The position numbers and the translations under genes are program-made. This document shows, one piece after another, positions 9,958-19,415 of a stretch of 64,000 bases of DNA. The notes under the pieces are model-generated. The model worked only from the letters and a program-made list of their open reading frames with translations, was not told where the DNA came from and did not search any database. Numbering within the stretch: the first letter of the stretch is position 1; every line of letters begins with the position of its first letter. Source of the stretch: JAAUUE01 sp943370025 (lineage in GTDB: Bacteria; Cyanobacteriota; Cyanobacteriia; Cyanobacteriales; JAAUUE01); the NCBI GenBank assembly GCA_943370025.1, contig CALRPI020000006.1:1-64000 (forward strand), given 5' to 3'.

Positions 9958-9989
9958 GTCAAAAAAAATAGATTAGTTGAAATTACTTT

Positions 9990-10880
9990 ATGGCAAAAAT
10001 TATTACTACGGTGAATATGAAAGGGGGAGTTGGCAAGACGACCCTGACTGTTAACTTAGCTGCCTGTCTAGCTAAATATCATCAACAACGGGTTCTAGTT
10101 GTAGATTTAGATACTCAGGTTAGTGCCACCTTGAGTATGATGTCTCCCCAAGATTTTGCCAAAATCAGAAAGGCGGGTCGAACCTTAAGCCAATTAATCA
10201 AACAGTCTTTGTATCAAGAAGATAGATTAAATCTTTCCATTCAAGAATTGGTGCAATCTAATATTTGTCAATTACCAAAATTAGATATACTGCCCGGAGA
10301 TATTGAGCTTTATGATGATTTCTTGGTTTCAGAAATTCTCCATTACCGGGCTTTGAGGCAGCAAGATTTGAATTTTGAAACGGTGTGGCAGGGCTTTGAG
10401 CGAGATTTTGTAGCCGGGATTCTCGAGCCAGTTGCTGCTAATTATGATTTGATGATTCTGGACTGTGCGCCTAGTTATAATCTTCTGACCCGGAGTGCTT
10501 TGTTATCCAGCGATTTTTATCTACTGCCCTGTAGACCAGAGCCGCTATCTATTGTCGGAACTCAATTACTAGAGCGGCGGATTAATCAATTGCGAAAATC
10601 TCAAATTAATCAAGGCATGGTGATGAAGTCGCAACTCTTGGGGATCGTATTTGTGGCGGCGAGCAGTAATATTTTGAATATGTACTATAACCAAGTCATG
10701 CGGCGGGTCAATGATGACTTTTCTCCAGAACAGTTATTTAAAACAAGGATTCCCCTTGATATCAATGTTGCCAAAGCCGTAGATAGCTTTATGCCAGCGG
10801 TGTTAACTAACCCCAACTCTTCTGGCTCTAAAGCATTTATCAAATTAGCCGATGAAGTGATGCAGAAAGTTAGAAATTAA
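9990..10880 (+). CDS. ParA/MinD-family ATPase
   Basis: 296-residue cytoplasmic ATPase of the ParA class. The deviant Walker A is KGGVGKTT with the signature lysine, Walker A-prime is VVDLDTQ, and Walker B-like LMILDCAPSY follows. Such ATPases form dynamic patterns on nucleoid DNA and position plasmids, chromosomes or protein cargo. No ParB, centromere-like direct repeats or carboxysome genes sit next to it. It is therefore an orphan ParA, and its cargo cannot be named. A family A miniature element lies immediately upstream. The convergent gene downstream ends six bases away. Confidence 0.9.
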   Translation: MAKIITTVNMKGGVGKTTLTVNLAACLAKYHQQRVLVVDLDTQVSATLSMMSPQDFAKIRKAGRTLSQLIKQSLYQEDRLNLSIQELVQSNICQLPKLDILPGDIELYDDFLVSEILHYRALRQQDLNFETVWQGFERDFVAGILEPVAANYDLMILDCAPSYNLLTRSALLSSDFYLLPCRPEPLSIVGTQLLERRINQLRKSQINQGMVMKSQLLGIVFVAASSNILNMYYNQVMRRVNDDFSPEQLFKTRIPLDINVAKAVDSFMPAVLTNPNSSGSKAFIKLADEVMQKVRN

Positions 10881-10886
10881 AGGTCA

Positions 10887-12770
10887 CTACAAGCTCAATG
10901 CTTGATAAGAAAAAGATTTTACTACCATTTCTGTAGCTGTCCTCACATCTAAAGGACGAGCAAACAAATAGCCTTGACCAAATTCACAGCCTAAGGATTG
11001 CAGTTCTCGATGTTGTTCTGAGGTTTCGATACCCTCTGCTACCACCGACATATCTAAACTTTTGGCGATCGTAATAATAGTCTGAATAATTGCTTTACTG
11101 CAATTAGTAGTTCCTAATCTTTGCACAAAAGACTTATCTATTTTTAGGGTACTAACTGGTAGTTCATGGAGACGGCTGAGGGAAGAATAACCAGTCCCAA
11201 AATCATCAATACAGAGATTAATCCCCATTTCTTTCAACTGATTCAGCACATTAATGCGCTTATCATCAGATTCTAGGAGAGCATTTTCTGTTAATTCTAG
11301 TTTCAGATCTGCCTTGGGAATTCCGGTTTTATCAATTAGGGCTTGTAGCCTCATGGGTAGATTAGCTTGTTGTAGTTGAATCGGAGAGATATTTACATTC
11401 AAAATTAATGAAGTGGTTTTGGGGATTTTCTGCCGCCATAAAGATAGTTGCTGAACCGCAGATTGGAGGACAAACCAGCCTAGTTGGTGGATTAGTCCAG
11501 TCTCTTCGCTGATGGCAACAAATTCTCCGGGGCTAAGCATCCCTCGCGTGGGGTGGATCCAGCGGATGAGAGCCTCGAAACCTATGAGACCACCATTTTC
11601 TAGGGAAATAATTGGCTGGTAGTGGAGGTAAAATTCTTGATACTCTAAACCCTGACGTAAATCAGCTTCCAGTTGCCAGCGAGTAACTGCTTTCTGCTGC
11701 ATCATCTTGGTTAAGACTTCATAGCCGCCTCTGCCCTTAGCTTTGGCGTAGTACATGGCAATATCGGCATCCCGCAAAACCTCCTCTGGATGTTGGTAGT
11801 TAGTTCCACTCAGAGTAATGCCAATGCTAGCTCCTGTTTGCACTTGATATTGCTTGATCTGAAACCCTTTTTGCAGCTTGACTTGGATAGTGTCCGCTAG
11901 AGTCGTTACTTCTTCTATGTTTTTAATGTTTTCCATGAGGATGACAAATTCATCGCCCCCCAGTCTAACGATCGTATCAGTTTCCCGAAGACAGATTTCG
12001 ATCCTTTTGCCCACACTTTTCAGGAGTTGATCACCGATTAAATGCCCTAAGCTATCATTGATGACCTTGAAGCGATCGAGGTCAATAAATAGGACCGCAT
12101 AGGCCAACCCGCCCTTACTAGCTGCCTGAATTAATTGCTGCAACCGATTCATCAGCCAAACTCGATTGGGTAATCCTGTCAAGGCATCATGGCAAACGTC
12201 GTACTCCAACTGCTTCTCTCTCGCTAGCAAACGGGAATAGGTCTGCTGGAGTTGCTGCATTGTTTGTTGCAGAGCGGCAGTTTTTTTGATTACCTGTCGT
12301 TCCAAATCCTTATTCAGAGCTTGTAAAGATAATTCTGCGGCGGTGCGCTCGCTTATTTCCTGCTTTAATCGTTCGGTGAGTTGATGTAATTGTAGATGTA
12401 ATTGAATCCGGGCGACTACTTCCTGATGGTCAAAAGGCTTAGTTATATAATCCACAGCCCCTAAACTTAACCCCCTTAGTTTATTCACCGTTTGATCAAG
12501 AGCCGTCATGAAAATAATCGGAATATTTGCTGTAATAGGGTTTTCTTTGATCACAGCACAGGTCTGGAAGCCATCAATCCCCGGCATCATCACATCTAAT
12601 AAGATTAAGTCGGGTATATCTCTTTGCAATTGCTCGATCGCACTTTCCCCAGTTTCAGCCACCTTGACTATAAATCCTGAGTGTTCTAGTAATCTAGCTA
12701 AAATATGAATATTTTCTAAGTTATCATCAATTATTAAAATAACACTCAATTGTCCTACTGGGGGATACAC
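10887..12770 (-). CDS. Response regulator with GGDEF and EAL domains
   Basis: 627-residue c-di-GMP regulator. A receiver domain covers about 1-130 (acidic pair IIDDN, phospho-acceptor in LLDVMMPG, lysine in TKPF), then a coiled coil, then GGDEF and EAL. The cyclase site is intact (RLGGDEF, with an I-site RETD five residues before it). The phosphodiesterase motifs also look intact: EALIRW, NVNISP, ELTENALL, DDFGTGYSSL, KIDKSF, EGIE, GQGYLFARP. It could both make and break c-di-GMP, with the balance set by phosphorylation. No kinase is adjacent. The start is GTG at 12770; a TTG seven codons in would match receiver starts equally well. Confidence 0.93.
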   Translation of the reverse strand: MYPPVGQLSVILIIDDNLENIHILARLLEHSGFIVKVAETGESAIEQLQRDIPDLILLDVMMPGIDGFQTCAVIKENPITANIPIIFMTALDQTVNKLRGLSLGAVDYITKPFDHQEVVARIQLHLQLHQLTERLKQEISERTAAELSLQALNKDLERQVIKKTAALQQTMQQLQQTYSRLLAREKQLEYDVCHDALTGLPNRVWLMNRLQQLIQAASKGGLAYAVLFIDLDRFKVINDSLGHLIGDQLLKSVGKRIEICLRETDTIVRLGGDEFVILMENIKNIEEVTTLADTIQVKLQKGFQIKQYQVQTGASIGITLSGTNYQHPEEVLRDADIAMYYAKAKGRGGYEVLTKMMQQKAVTRWQLEADLRQGLEYQEFYLHYQPIISLENGGLIGFEALIRWIHPTRGMLSPGEFVAISEETGLIHQLGWFVLQSAVQQLSLWRQKIPKTTSLILNVNISPIQLQQANLPMRLQALIDKTGIPKADLKLELTENALLESDDKRINVLNQLKEMGINLCIDDFGTGYSSLSRLHELPVSTLKIDKSFVQRLGTTNCSKAIIQTIITIAKSLDMSVVAEGIETSEQHRELQSLGCEFGQGYLFARPLDVRTATEMVVKSFSYQALSL

Positions 12771-13429
12771 AGCTAGCTCCTCTAATGATACATATACTGA
12801 GTAAAGACCTGTCCTAATCTAGACTAAAAGTACTAGATTTGGGATAGACAAAAACATTCCAGATTAACTTTAGATAGCCGAAGACATCATCTAGGAGACA
12901 CAAAGCGGGAGACACAACTACAATAATAAAAATATCAATGCAGCACTTTTCATATATATAGAATATGTTGTATTTCCTGAAATCTTGATCAGTTTGGATT
13001 TGTGTGTAGGTAGCTTTCGCTGTCCACACACAAAGTAGTGACACAGAAGTAATACTCTCAACTGTATTCCTATATATAGTGATCCTAAATGGTTTTACCC
13101 ACCTTCGGCAGGTGAAACCATTTACTAGAAGTAAATTGACTTGGCAACTGTTAGAAAATGATTTAGGATAGCTATAGCAATCTTAATCTATTAGATAGAC
13201 TATAAGAAAAAAAAGAAATACTAGGGAAAATATCAATTCGTTACACTTAATTCTGGAATGGCAATATATATATGATTTACCAAGGCGTGCAGTACATCTC
13301 TACCCAAAAAGTTTGATCTGATCATCTTAAAAGTGGGGGGCTTCACACACCCCACTTATTCCCCAAAAAAAAGGAAGTTGTGTTTCCTTAGAAGAATCTA
13401 TTTATCTACTTATAAAGACTGATTATAAT

Positions 13430-13508
13430 ACGCCATTTATAAAGCGCTACTTTCTGCCTCCAGCGGAGGCGGAAAATCACACCTTCTAGCCACTTTATAA
13501 ATGACCTC
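13430..13508. mobile_element. Miniature element, family C (copy 2, left end decayed)
   Basis: The right end, GAGGTCATTTATAAAGTGGC on the complementary strand, is intact and followed by TAA. The left end keeps only GCCATTTATAAAG. The central stem is ctgcctccag/ctggaggcag-like (CTGCCTCCAGCGGAGGCGG). Confidence 0.6.
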
Positions 13509-13706
13509 TAAAGACTGATTATAAAGTCTGATGTTTTGTACCCTCAGGGTACAAAACATCAAATCTTTCAGCTACTTTATTCAGACCTACGCACTGCAAA
13601 TAAATCATTAAGAGTTGTGGGAGTCCTTTTTATAAATAACCTGCGAAGATTACCAATGAATTATCGCGAGTCATAAAAAAGTGATGATTTTAGCATATAG
13701 CGATCT

Positions 13707-13757
13707 TATAGCAGTTTGAGAGTGGGTAGCTACAGCCACCCACTCTCAAACTGCTGT
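13707..13757. mobile_element. Miniature element, family A (short, symmetric form)
   Basis: About 50 bp: GCAGTTTGAGAGTGGGT, a short loop, then the perfect complement ending AAACTGCTGTA. The long right-hand tail of full copies is missing, leaving a nearly perfect hairpin. Confidence 0.7.
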
Positions 13758-13958
13758 AATTAAAAGTTTCCACATCAATCAGCCTCTGGCGGATGGTTTC
13801 ACCTAACTTCAGCGGGTGAAACCGTCAGAACTTAAGCATTTAGAGGTTTTGTGGTTACAGAGCGCGCAGAAATATCCCAAGCCCTTAGAGAGTTCGTCAG
13901 CAGTGCCTAAGTTCTAACCATTTAAGATTGCTACATATAAGGCATAATATAAGTCATA

Positions 13959-13984
13959 AAATATTCTTAATATTAAGAATATTT
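13959..13984. promoter_or_regulatory. Perfect 26-bp AT-rich palindrome upstream of the PP2C gene
   Basis: The arms read AAATATTCTTAAT and its exact complement with no loop. The site is about 320 bases before the PP2C start. A loopless perfect palindrome is more like a dimeric repressor operator than a terminator, but no regulator can be linked to it. Confidence 0.4.
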
Positions 13985-14306
13985 CGCCTAGCAACAATAG
14001 AATACAGTTACAATAACACACAGCCAGAGTCTCACGTCTTTAACCAGAGGAGCACTGGCTCCCCAGCACACTGGAGCATAAGTTGTGGAGCATAAGTCAA
14101 TTTAAGCTTAAGGAGTGAACTGCAAGGTTCAATAATACTTAATCGGTCAGGAAAAGACTAGCTGCACAATTCTACTGCCCAAGGCTAATCTCACCAGCCA
14201 AGAATCTTACTCATTTTAGACTTTATAGAGATAGTTTAAGAGTATCAAGGATTATGATTAGGCAAGCTACGTCAAAGTAATTTTCAACCAACCACCAGTA
14301 CTAACT

Positions 14307-16184
14307 ATGTTGATCTGTCCCCAGTGTGAGTTTGAAAACCCAGAAGCTAATAAGTTCTGTCAAAATTGTGGCTCCTCTCTCACCCACAAGGCTTGCCAAG
14401 ACTGTGGTACGGAGGTTCTTACTAGTGCCGCCACTTGTCATAACTGTGGAGCTTTCACGGGAACAGTTTGGTGGGCAGTAGTATCGGGAATTTCACCCCA
14501 AGGTTTGCCATTGTCAAAAGAACCAGAATCATCTCCAGAAGTAATTTATCTCGATCGCCAGCAACGCTACCAAATATTGGAACCCCAAACTTGGGAGAAT
14601 AATCAAAGTTCTGGATGGGAAGGAAGTGTCCTCGATTGTCAACCTCTACAGATTTCTGACTTAGCCAGCCGAGCAGAAATCCCGGTGATCGCCCAGCCCT
14701 ACCTAGACCTCCACTCTTCTTTTATTCAAACCCTACCCCTAGTCCAAGACACATGGGAATTAGAAGGGCAAAGCATTGTCTTGCTAGAAGATCGCTCCCA
14801 ATGGCAACTCTTGAGCGACCTCTGGGGCAGTGAAGAAATTCCAATTTTCCAAGCCTTATACTGGCTAGAAGAAATATCCCTATTCTGGGAGGCTTTGGTA
14901 CCTTGGCAACAGCAACAAAGCTTAGTCGTCCTAGGGAATCTCCACCTAGATGAAGACCAAGCCCTAAGTCTCCAGCGCTTGTACCCCAACCCCAATTGGT
15001 CAGAGACTTCCACTCCTGAGCAACAACCTACTCTAGCCGATTTGGGGAAAGCCCTGCTCAGCTTGTCTCCCCCTTCTCCCCATCTAGCAGTTAACCAACT
15101 CTTAGAAGAATTAGTTCAAGGAGATATCACCACTACGGTAGCTCTGCAAAATAGATTAGCTGCTCTTAATCAACAGGTCGAACAAAATTTAGACTCCCTA
15201 GACCCCCAAGCTGAAGTTCCAGTCGATTCAGTAGAGGAAGAATTTCTATTTTCAGAATCCGATACTTTTATTCAAGCTGACAAGGCTAAAATTGGTGGTA
15301 GCTACAGTGGCGGTCGAAATGGCGATGACTCGCCTACGGTGGTGCTACCCATGCAACTCCTGAGTCTCGATGATGCTGGTTATACCGACATTGGGCAGCA
15401 GAGAGACCACAACGAAGATAACTTCGGCATCCAAGTCCGGCTAGAAAAGCAAGAGCACCCCTTGGGTAAGACGATCAAAGCTAAGGGTTTATATATCCTT
15501 TGTGATGGAATGGGTGGTCATGCAGCAGGAGAAGTAGCTAGTTCATTGGCTGTGGAAACCCTGAAGCACTACTTTCAAGAATCATGGCAAGACCATCTTC
15601 CTAGCCAACAGGTAATTTTGGAGGGAGTGATTTCTGCCAATCGGGTTATCTATGATATTAATCAGCAAAAAAGCTCCTCTGGCAGTGGACGGATGGGCAC
15701 GACCCTCGCCATGATGCTTTTACAGGATACAAATGTGGCGATCGCCCACGTGGGAGACAGCCGTGTATACCGGATTACCCGCAAAGGTGGCCTAGAACAA
15801 CTCACTACCGATCATGAAGTGGGGCAGCGAGAAATTCGCCGTGGGGTAGAGCCAGATATTGCCTATTCCCGCCCCGATGCCTATCAACTCACCCAAGCAT
15901 TGGGACCAAGGAATACCGACTTTATCAAACCCGATGTCCAGTTTTTTGAAGTCAACGAAGATAGCCTATTCATTTTGTGCTCCGATGGCTTGTCTGATAA
16001 TGATCTTCTAGAAAAAAATTGGGAGAGCTACCTGACACCACTATTGAGTTCGCGGGCGAACCTAAACCAAGGAGTCAGTCGTTTAATTGAATTTGCCAAT
16101 GAACACAATGGTCACGATAATATTACAGTGTTGCTAATTCGGGTTAAAGTCCAGCCCATCTTTGAACAGCAACAAATGTTTTAA
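14307..16184 (+). CDS. Zinc-ribbon PP2C-type protein phosphatase
   Basis: 625 residues. The first 55 hold three Cys pairs (CPQCEFENPEANKFCQNC, CQDC, CHNC), a double zinc-ribbon head. The middle (about 55-350) is an acidic region without a clear family. The C-terminal 250 residues are a PPM/PP2C Ser/Thr phosphatase with metal-binding motifs RDHNEDN, LCDGMGGHAAGE, HVGDSRVYR, SDGLSDND and GHDNITV, all intact. The gene for an FHA Ser/Thr kinase starts 15 bases after its stop, so the two are almost certainly co-transcribed as an opposing kinase/phosphatase pair. Confidence 0.93.
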   Translation: MLICPQCEFENPEANKFCQNCGSSLTHKACQDCGTEVLTSAATCHNCGAFTGTVWWAVVSGISPQGLPLSKEPESSPEVIYLDRQQRYQILEPQTWENNQSSGWEGSVLDCQPLQISDLASRAEIPVIAQPYLDLHSSFIQTLPLVQDTWELEGQSIVLLEDRSQWQLLSDLWGSEEIPIFQALYWLEEISLFWEALVPWQQQQSLVVLGNLHLDEDQALSLQRLYPNPNWSETSTPEQQPTLADLGKALLSLSPPSPHLAVNQLLEELVQGDITTTVALQNRLAALNQQVEQNLDSLDPQAEVPVDSVEEEFLFSESDTFIQADKAKIGGSYSGGRNGDDSPTVVLPMQLLSLDDAGYTDIGQQRDHNEDNFGIQVRLEKQEHPLGKTIKAKGLYILCDGMGGHAAGEVASSLAVETLKHYFQESWQDHLPSQQVILEGVISANRVIYDINQQKSSSGSGRMGTTLAMMLLQDTNVAIAHVGDSRVYRITRKGGLEQLTTDHEVGQREIRRGVEPDIAYSRPDAYQLTQALGPRNTDFIKPDVQFFEVNEDSLFILCSDGLSDNDLLEKNWESYLTPLLSSRANLNQGVSRLIEFANEHNGHDNITVLLIRVKVQPIFEQQQMF

Positions 16185-16199
16185 TTAATTCCCTAAGCT

Positions 16200-17453
16200 A
16201 TGAGTAACCCTAATTCCTTAGTTACCCTGACCCTGCTAGATTTCCCGGCGGATACTCCCCTCGAACAATGGAGTTTTGAGCACAGAGTAGCAATTCGGGT
16301 GGGACGGGCTGCGGATAACGATGTGGTCATCGATCATGAGTTGGTTTCCCGCTATCACGTAGAGTTATTGCCGGGAAATTTTGCTCAAGGTGAGGGCTGG
16401 CAAGTAGTCAATCAAGGCGTGAATGGAACTTTTTTAAATGATGTCCTTGTGAGTCGTGCGTCTTTGCCGGGGGAAGGGTTACTGCAATTAGCCAAGGAGG
16501 GACCAGTCCTTCAATTCAAAATTTCGGCACTAGTTCCGGCTACTAATAAAGAGACGATCCATCAAAATGTTAGTTCGGACAGTAGTAAGTGTAGCCATGA
16601 GGGAAATGACGCTACTAATCTATTTTGTATCCATTGTGGTGAACTTTTAGCTCCGGTGCAGGAGTCGATCGCGAAATATCAAGTGTTACGACCTTTAGGA
16701 CAAGGGGGCATGGGAATTACCTATCTAGCAGTGGAACCGACGGCGACCGATCGGCGATCGCCCCTCTTAGTCCTCAAGGAAATGAATGCAGATCTGGCAG
16801 AAGTGGCTAAGGCTCAAGAACTATTTACCCGTGAGGCTAGGGTATTACAAGGTTTAGATCATCCGGGAATCCCCAAATATTATGCTTCTTTTCTGGAGCA
16901 TGGCAAAAAGTACTTAGCAATGGAATTGATCCACGGGGAAGACTTGGAATCATGGGTAGTCAGGAGCGGGGCTGTGGGCATGACTCAGGCGATCACTTGG
17001 ATGCAGCAAGCTTGCCAAATCCTTGACTATCTCCACTCCCAAACACCTCCTTTGATTCACCGGGATGTTAAACCTGCGAACTTAATGGTACGTCGGGTAG
17101 ATAATCAAATTGTTCTCCTAGATTTTGGGGCGGTGAAGGAGGTGGGGACAACTCTGAAAACAAGAATTGGGGCAGAAGGGGGCTACAGTGCGCCGGAGCA
17201 AAATCAAGGTAAACCCTGTCCCCAGTCAGACTTATACGCCCTTGGGGTGACGTTGATATTTTTACTGACGGGAAAATCACCTCTGAATTTCTACTTCAAG
17301 CTCGATGATAGCGATGGTTTTGATCTGCAAAATATTCCGACTATTTCTCCCCAACTCCAAGATTTAATCAATCACCTAACTCAGGTACAACCAAGCGATC
17401 GTCCCCAAACAGCCCTAGAAGTTGCTCAAGCTCTAGAGAATTGCCTATCCTGA
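16200..17453 (+). CDS. FHA-domain Ser/Thr protein kinase
   Basis: 417 residues. An FHA phosphothreonine-binding domain is first (about 25-100: VGRAADNDVVIDHELVSRYHVEL and NGTFLND). A zinc ribbon (CSHEGNDATNLFCIHC, about 137-152) follows, then a kinase domain (about 160-415) with glycine loop LGQGGMG, lysine in VLKEMN, HRDVKPANLM, DFGAVKE and an APE-like SAPEQ. All catalytic residues are present. No transmembrane segment is visible, so it is probably cytoplasmic. It forms a bicistron with the PP2C phosphatase upstream, and both proteins carry zinc ribbons, which suggests that they work on common targets. Confidence 0.93.
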   Translation: MSNPNSLVTLTLLDFPADTPLEQWSFEHRVAIRVGRAADNDVVIDHELVSRYHVELLPGNFAQGEGWQVVNQGVNGTFLNDVLVSRASLPGEGLLQLAKEGPVLQFKISALVPATNKETIHQNVSSDSSKCSHEGNDATNLFCIHCGELLAPVQESIAKYQVLRPLGQGGMGITYLAVEPTATDRRSPLLVLKEMNADLAEVAKAQELFTREARVLQGLDHPGIPKYYASFLEHGKKYLAMELIHGEDLESWVVRSGAVGMTQAITWMQQACQILDYLHSQTPPLIHRDVKPANLMVRRVDNQIVLLDFGAVKEVGTTLKTRIGAEGGYSAPEQNQGKPCPQSDLYALGVTLIFLLTGKSPLNFYFKLDDSDGFDLQNIPTISPQLQDLINHLTQVQPSDRPQTALEVAQALENCLS

Positions 17454-17480
17454 ATAAGAACTAGATAAGATTTTTACTGA

Positions 17481-17990
17481 TCACTGATTTAATCCTTTTT
17501 CCTTGGCATTTTTCAGCGCAATCTCAATCACCGTTTGGCTCAGGCGAATTTTGCGATCGAGCATATTTTGAATAGCAGATCGCATCGAAAAAGATGGGTT
17601 TAGTTGCTTGAACTTCAATAAAATACCGATCGAGCCAGTTAAAGTTAGTCCGTGCAGTCTTGCTAACCTCCGACCAACCAATTCATCAATACAAACTAAT
17701 TGAATAGAGCGATCGATTGCCAATTGAATAACTGAAGCCTCGCCTAAATCTAAGGAATTGAGGAGAAACGGTGATATTAGTAATGGATTAGTTTGCTTAT
17801 TTAGCCAGACGGATTGCTCAAACTCAGACACCGCAAAATTTCTTACCCCTCCTTGTGTTATTTCTTGGCAAACTTCAAAGGGTACAAATATATCTGTATA
17901 GAGAGAAGATAGTGGCTCTAAGTTTCCCCATGCAGCAGTTAGGGCAATCAGCGGAGAAGTATTAATAACGATCTGATCTATTTTAAGCAT
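17481..17990 (-). CDS. DUF3368 PIN-like toxin
   Basis: 169-residue protein of the DUF3368 family, a VapC/PIN-like group found as the toxin beside UPF0175 antitoxins. PIN-type acidic positions are visible: NTSPLIAL near the N-terminus (Asp replaced by Ser in this family), LDLGEASVIQLA and CIDELVGRRLA. If active it would cleave RNA. Its start overlaps the end of the upstream antitoxin gene by eight bases, the usual arrangement of a translationally coupled pair. It ends 28 bases from the convergent kinase gene. Confidence 0.85.
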   Translation of the reverse strand: MLKIDQIVINTSPLIALTAAWGNLEPLSSLYTDIFVPFEVCQEITQGGVRNFAVSEFEQSVWLNKQTNPLLISPFLLNSLDLGEASVIQLAIDRSIQLVCIDELVGRRLARLHGLTLTGSIGILLKFKQLNPSFSMRSAIQNMLDRKIRLSQTVIEIALKNAKEKGLNQ

Positions 17991-18237
17991 TTGCTAAATC
18001 GTTGAGTAACTCCTCTTCAGATAAATCTATCAATGCTACGCCATAATCATCCAGCTTTAATAAAAAAGTAACTCGACTTACCCCGATCAATGCCGCTGCC
18101 ATTCCAGAAGATAGCTGCTTCATTTCAAAAAGTTTTACTGCCATTGCCCATTTTGCCTCCAGTTCAAATTCCTCCCTTGTTCTCTGGGTGGCATCGGGAA
18201 AAGTCTCTGGATAAGCGATCGTAAATGATAAAGACAT
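17983..18237 (-). CDS. UPF0175 family antitoxin
   Basis: 84-residue protein with the UPF0175 pattern: a short N-terminal strand segment, then EFELEAKWAMAVKLFEMKQLSSGMAAALIGVSR, a helix-turn-helix-like stretch, ending with DLSEEELLNDL. Such proteins act as DNA-binding antitoxins for DUF3368/PIN partners. It is first in a two-gene unit with the toxin. Two miniature elements lie just upstream (18292-18445), so its promoter is squeezed into about 50 bases or reads out of them. Confidence 0.85.
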   Translation of the reverse strand: MSLSFTIAYPETFPDATQRTREEFELEAKWAMAVKLFEMKQLSSGMAAALIGVSRVTFLLKLDDYGVALIDLSEEELLNDLANA

Positions 18238-18291
18238 ATTGTTTCTGCAAAATTAATTGTAAATACAGCACTTCTCATAGTTTCCATTATC

Positions 18292-18345
18292 CTACATAGG
18301 TTTGAGAGTGGTTAGCTACAGCCACCCACTCTCAAACCTATGTAA
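18292..18345. mobile_element. Miniature element, family A (short form)
   Basis: A symmetric hairpin: GGTTTGAGAGTGG, loop ttagctacagcca, CCACTCTCAAACC, with outer ends CTACATA/TATGTAA. It directly abuts family D copy 1, so one element probably inserted at the edge of the other. Confidence 0.65.
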
Positions 18346-18445
18346 TACCATTTTGCTAATTAGTTGATACAAATAAGATTTTGAATATCTTGCTGTGTAG
18401 GGATTTAAATCAAAAAACTGGTGAAACCAGCTTTTTGATTTGGTA
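18346..18445. mobile_element. Miniature element, family D (copy 1) with TAA target duplication
   Basis: 100 bp, ends TACCATTTTGC and TACCAAATCAA (reverse complement of right end), central hairpin aaaaagctggtttcaccag type. TAA occurs at both flanks (18343-18345, 18446-18448). It shares the inner words ttgatacaaataagatttt and gtgtagggatttaaat with the copies at 22509 and 30455. Confidence 0.8.
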
Positions 18446-18455
18446 TAACTTTGCC

Positions 18456-19343
18456 CTAATGTTTGATGAAAATCACCAGAAAACTTAGGAAAATTGCCTC
18501 TGTCCACTCCACTACCGCACCGTAGGTATCCCCCGTATGTCCTCCCAGTTGTCGATCGAACCAGTAGCCAGTTAGTCCAGAAATAATTGCGCCACCGACG
18601 AAGATACCTAAGGCTGAGAGCCAAGTTCCCATGCTCCAAACCCATAGTCCCGTGAGAATACCAAGACAAGTTATACCCCAAAATAAATCATAGGGGAGGC
18701 GCAGTTCTTGTTTCAGGAAAGCCCCCTTGCCAGTGGGTTTCAGGTAGGGATAGAGGGCGATCGCTAGCACCTGTCCCCATCTCCCCCACATCGGGGCAAG
18801 TAGTAGTCCAAAATTTTTGAGGGTAAATAAAGAGGCTGATAAAGAGATAGGCAAAGAAATTGGCGGCGAAATAGATATATTGATTGAATTGCTTAACCTG
18901 TTTAAATCTGTCAAGGCAGCTACTTTGAGGAAAATTAACAGAACTGCTGCCAATACTCCAAAAGCCCCTGTACGACTATCCTGCATTACCTGTAACCGCT
19001 GCTGGGGATTTTGTACCGCCAGACCATCCGCTGTATCCATTACCCCATCTAGGTGTAACCCTCCCGTCAACAAGACCCAAAGACAAACTAACAATACAGC
19101 CCGACTAAAATTTGCTACCCCTAACCATCCCAATAAGGTATCTCCTAGCACCAGCACCATGCCGATAAGCAAGCCGACCCAGGGAGCAAATCTGGCAATC
19201 CGGTAGATTTGATAAGGGATGATGGCGGGAATAGGGATTTGAGTATAAAAAACGATCGCCCCGATGAATCCTTGAAAAGTAATCAGGATTTTCTGACAGG
19301 ACTTAAACAGAAGTTTTGACAATTTTGTACCCCTCAACACCAA
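18456..19343 (-). CDS. cobS: Adenosylcobinamide-GDP ribazoletransferase
   Basis: Up to 295 residues; membrane enzyme that joins alpha-ribazole to adenosylcobinamide-GDP in the last steps of coenzyme B12 synthesis. Family motifs are clear: FYTQIPIP near the N-terminus, GGLHLDGVMDTADGL (metal-binding acids), MQDSRTGAFGVLA, and the C-terminal GGHTGDTYGAVVEWTE. Several hydrophobic helices follow, as usual for CobS. No ATG is present near the N-terminus; TTG or GTG codons at 19343-19337 or a TTG further in must serve, so the start is uncertain. No other cobalamin genes are adjacent. The divergent malic enzyme gene begins 72 bases away. Confidence 0.9.
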   Translation of the reverse strand: MVLRGTKLSKLLFKSCQKILITFQGFIGAIVFYTQIPIPAIIPYQIYRIARFAPWVGLLIGMVLVLGDTLLGWLGVANFSRAVLLVCLWVLLTGGLHLDGVMDTADGLAVQNPQQRLQVMQDSRTGAFGVLAAVLLIFLKVAALTDLNRLSNSINISISPPISLPISLSASLFTLKNFGLLLAPMWGRWGQVLAIALYPYLKPTGKGAFLKQELRLPYDLFWGITCLGILTGLWVWSMGTWLSALGIFVGGAIISGLTGYWFDRQLGGHTGDTYGAVVEWTEAIFLSFLVIFIKH

Positions 19344-19415
19344 GAGCTAGGACTAGCGTGGCATAATCTAAAGGCGTTAATACCTATACATCTTCTAAAA
19401 ATTTTCTCAATTCCT

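Larger units (their letters stand above)
12771..14306. other. 1.5-kb gap made of palindromic repeats
   Basis: I find no convincing gene. Hairpins or miniature elements follow one another: 13000-13034 (tgtgtgtagg/ccacacaca), 13075-13177 (ends ATAGTGATCCTAAAT / GATTTAGGATAGCTATAG), 13347-13367 (agtggggggc/accccact), 13430-13508 (family C), 13510-13580 (tgttttgtaccct/agggtacaaaaca), 13707-13757 (family A, short) and 13789-13828 (gtttcacc/ggtgaaac). The last 300 bases hold a 26-bp palindrome at 13959-13984 and the presumed promoter of the PP2C gene. Confidence 0.65.

Noticed and set aside
12814..13044. 76-codon minus-strand frame beginning MSLLCVWTAKATYT
   Set aside because: It runs across a hairpin repeat (13000-13034), has no family likeness and no ribosome-binding site, so chance is the simpler reading.
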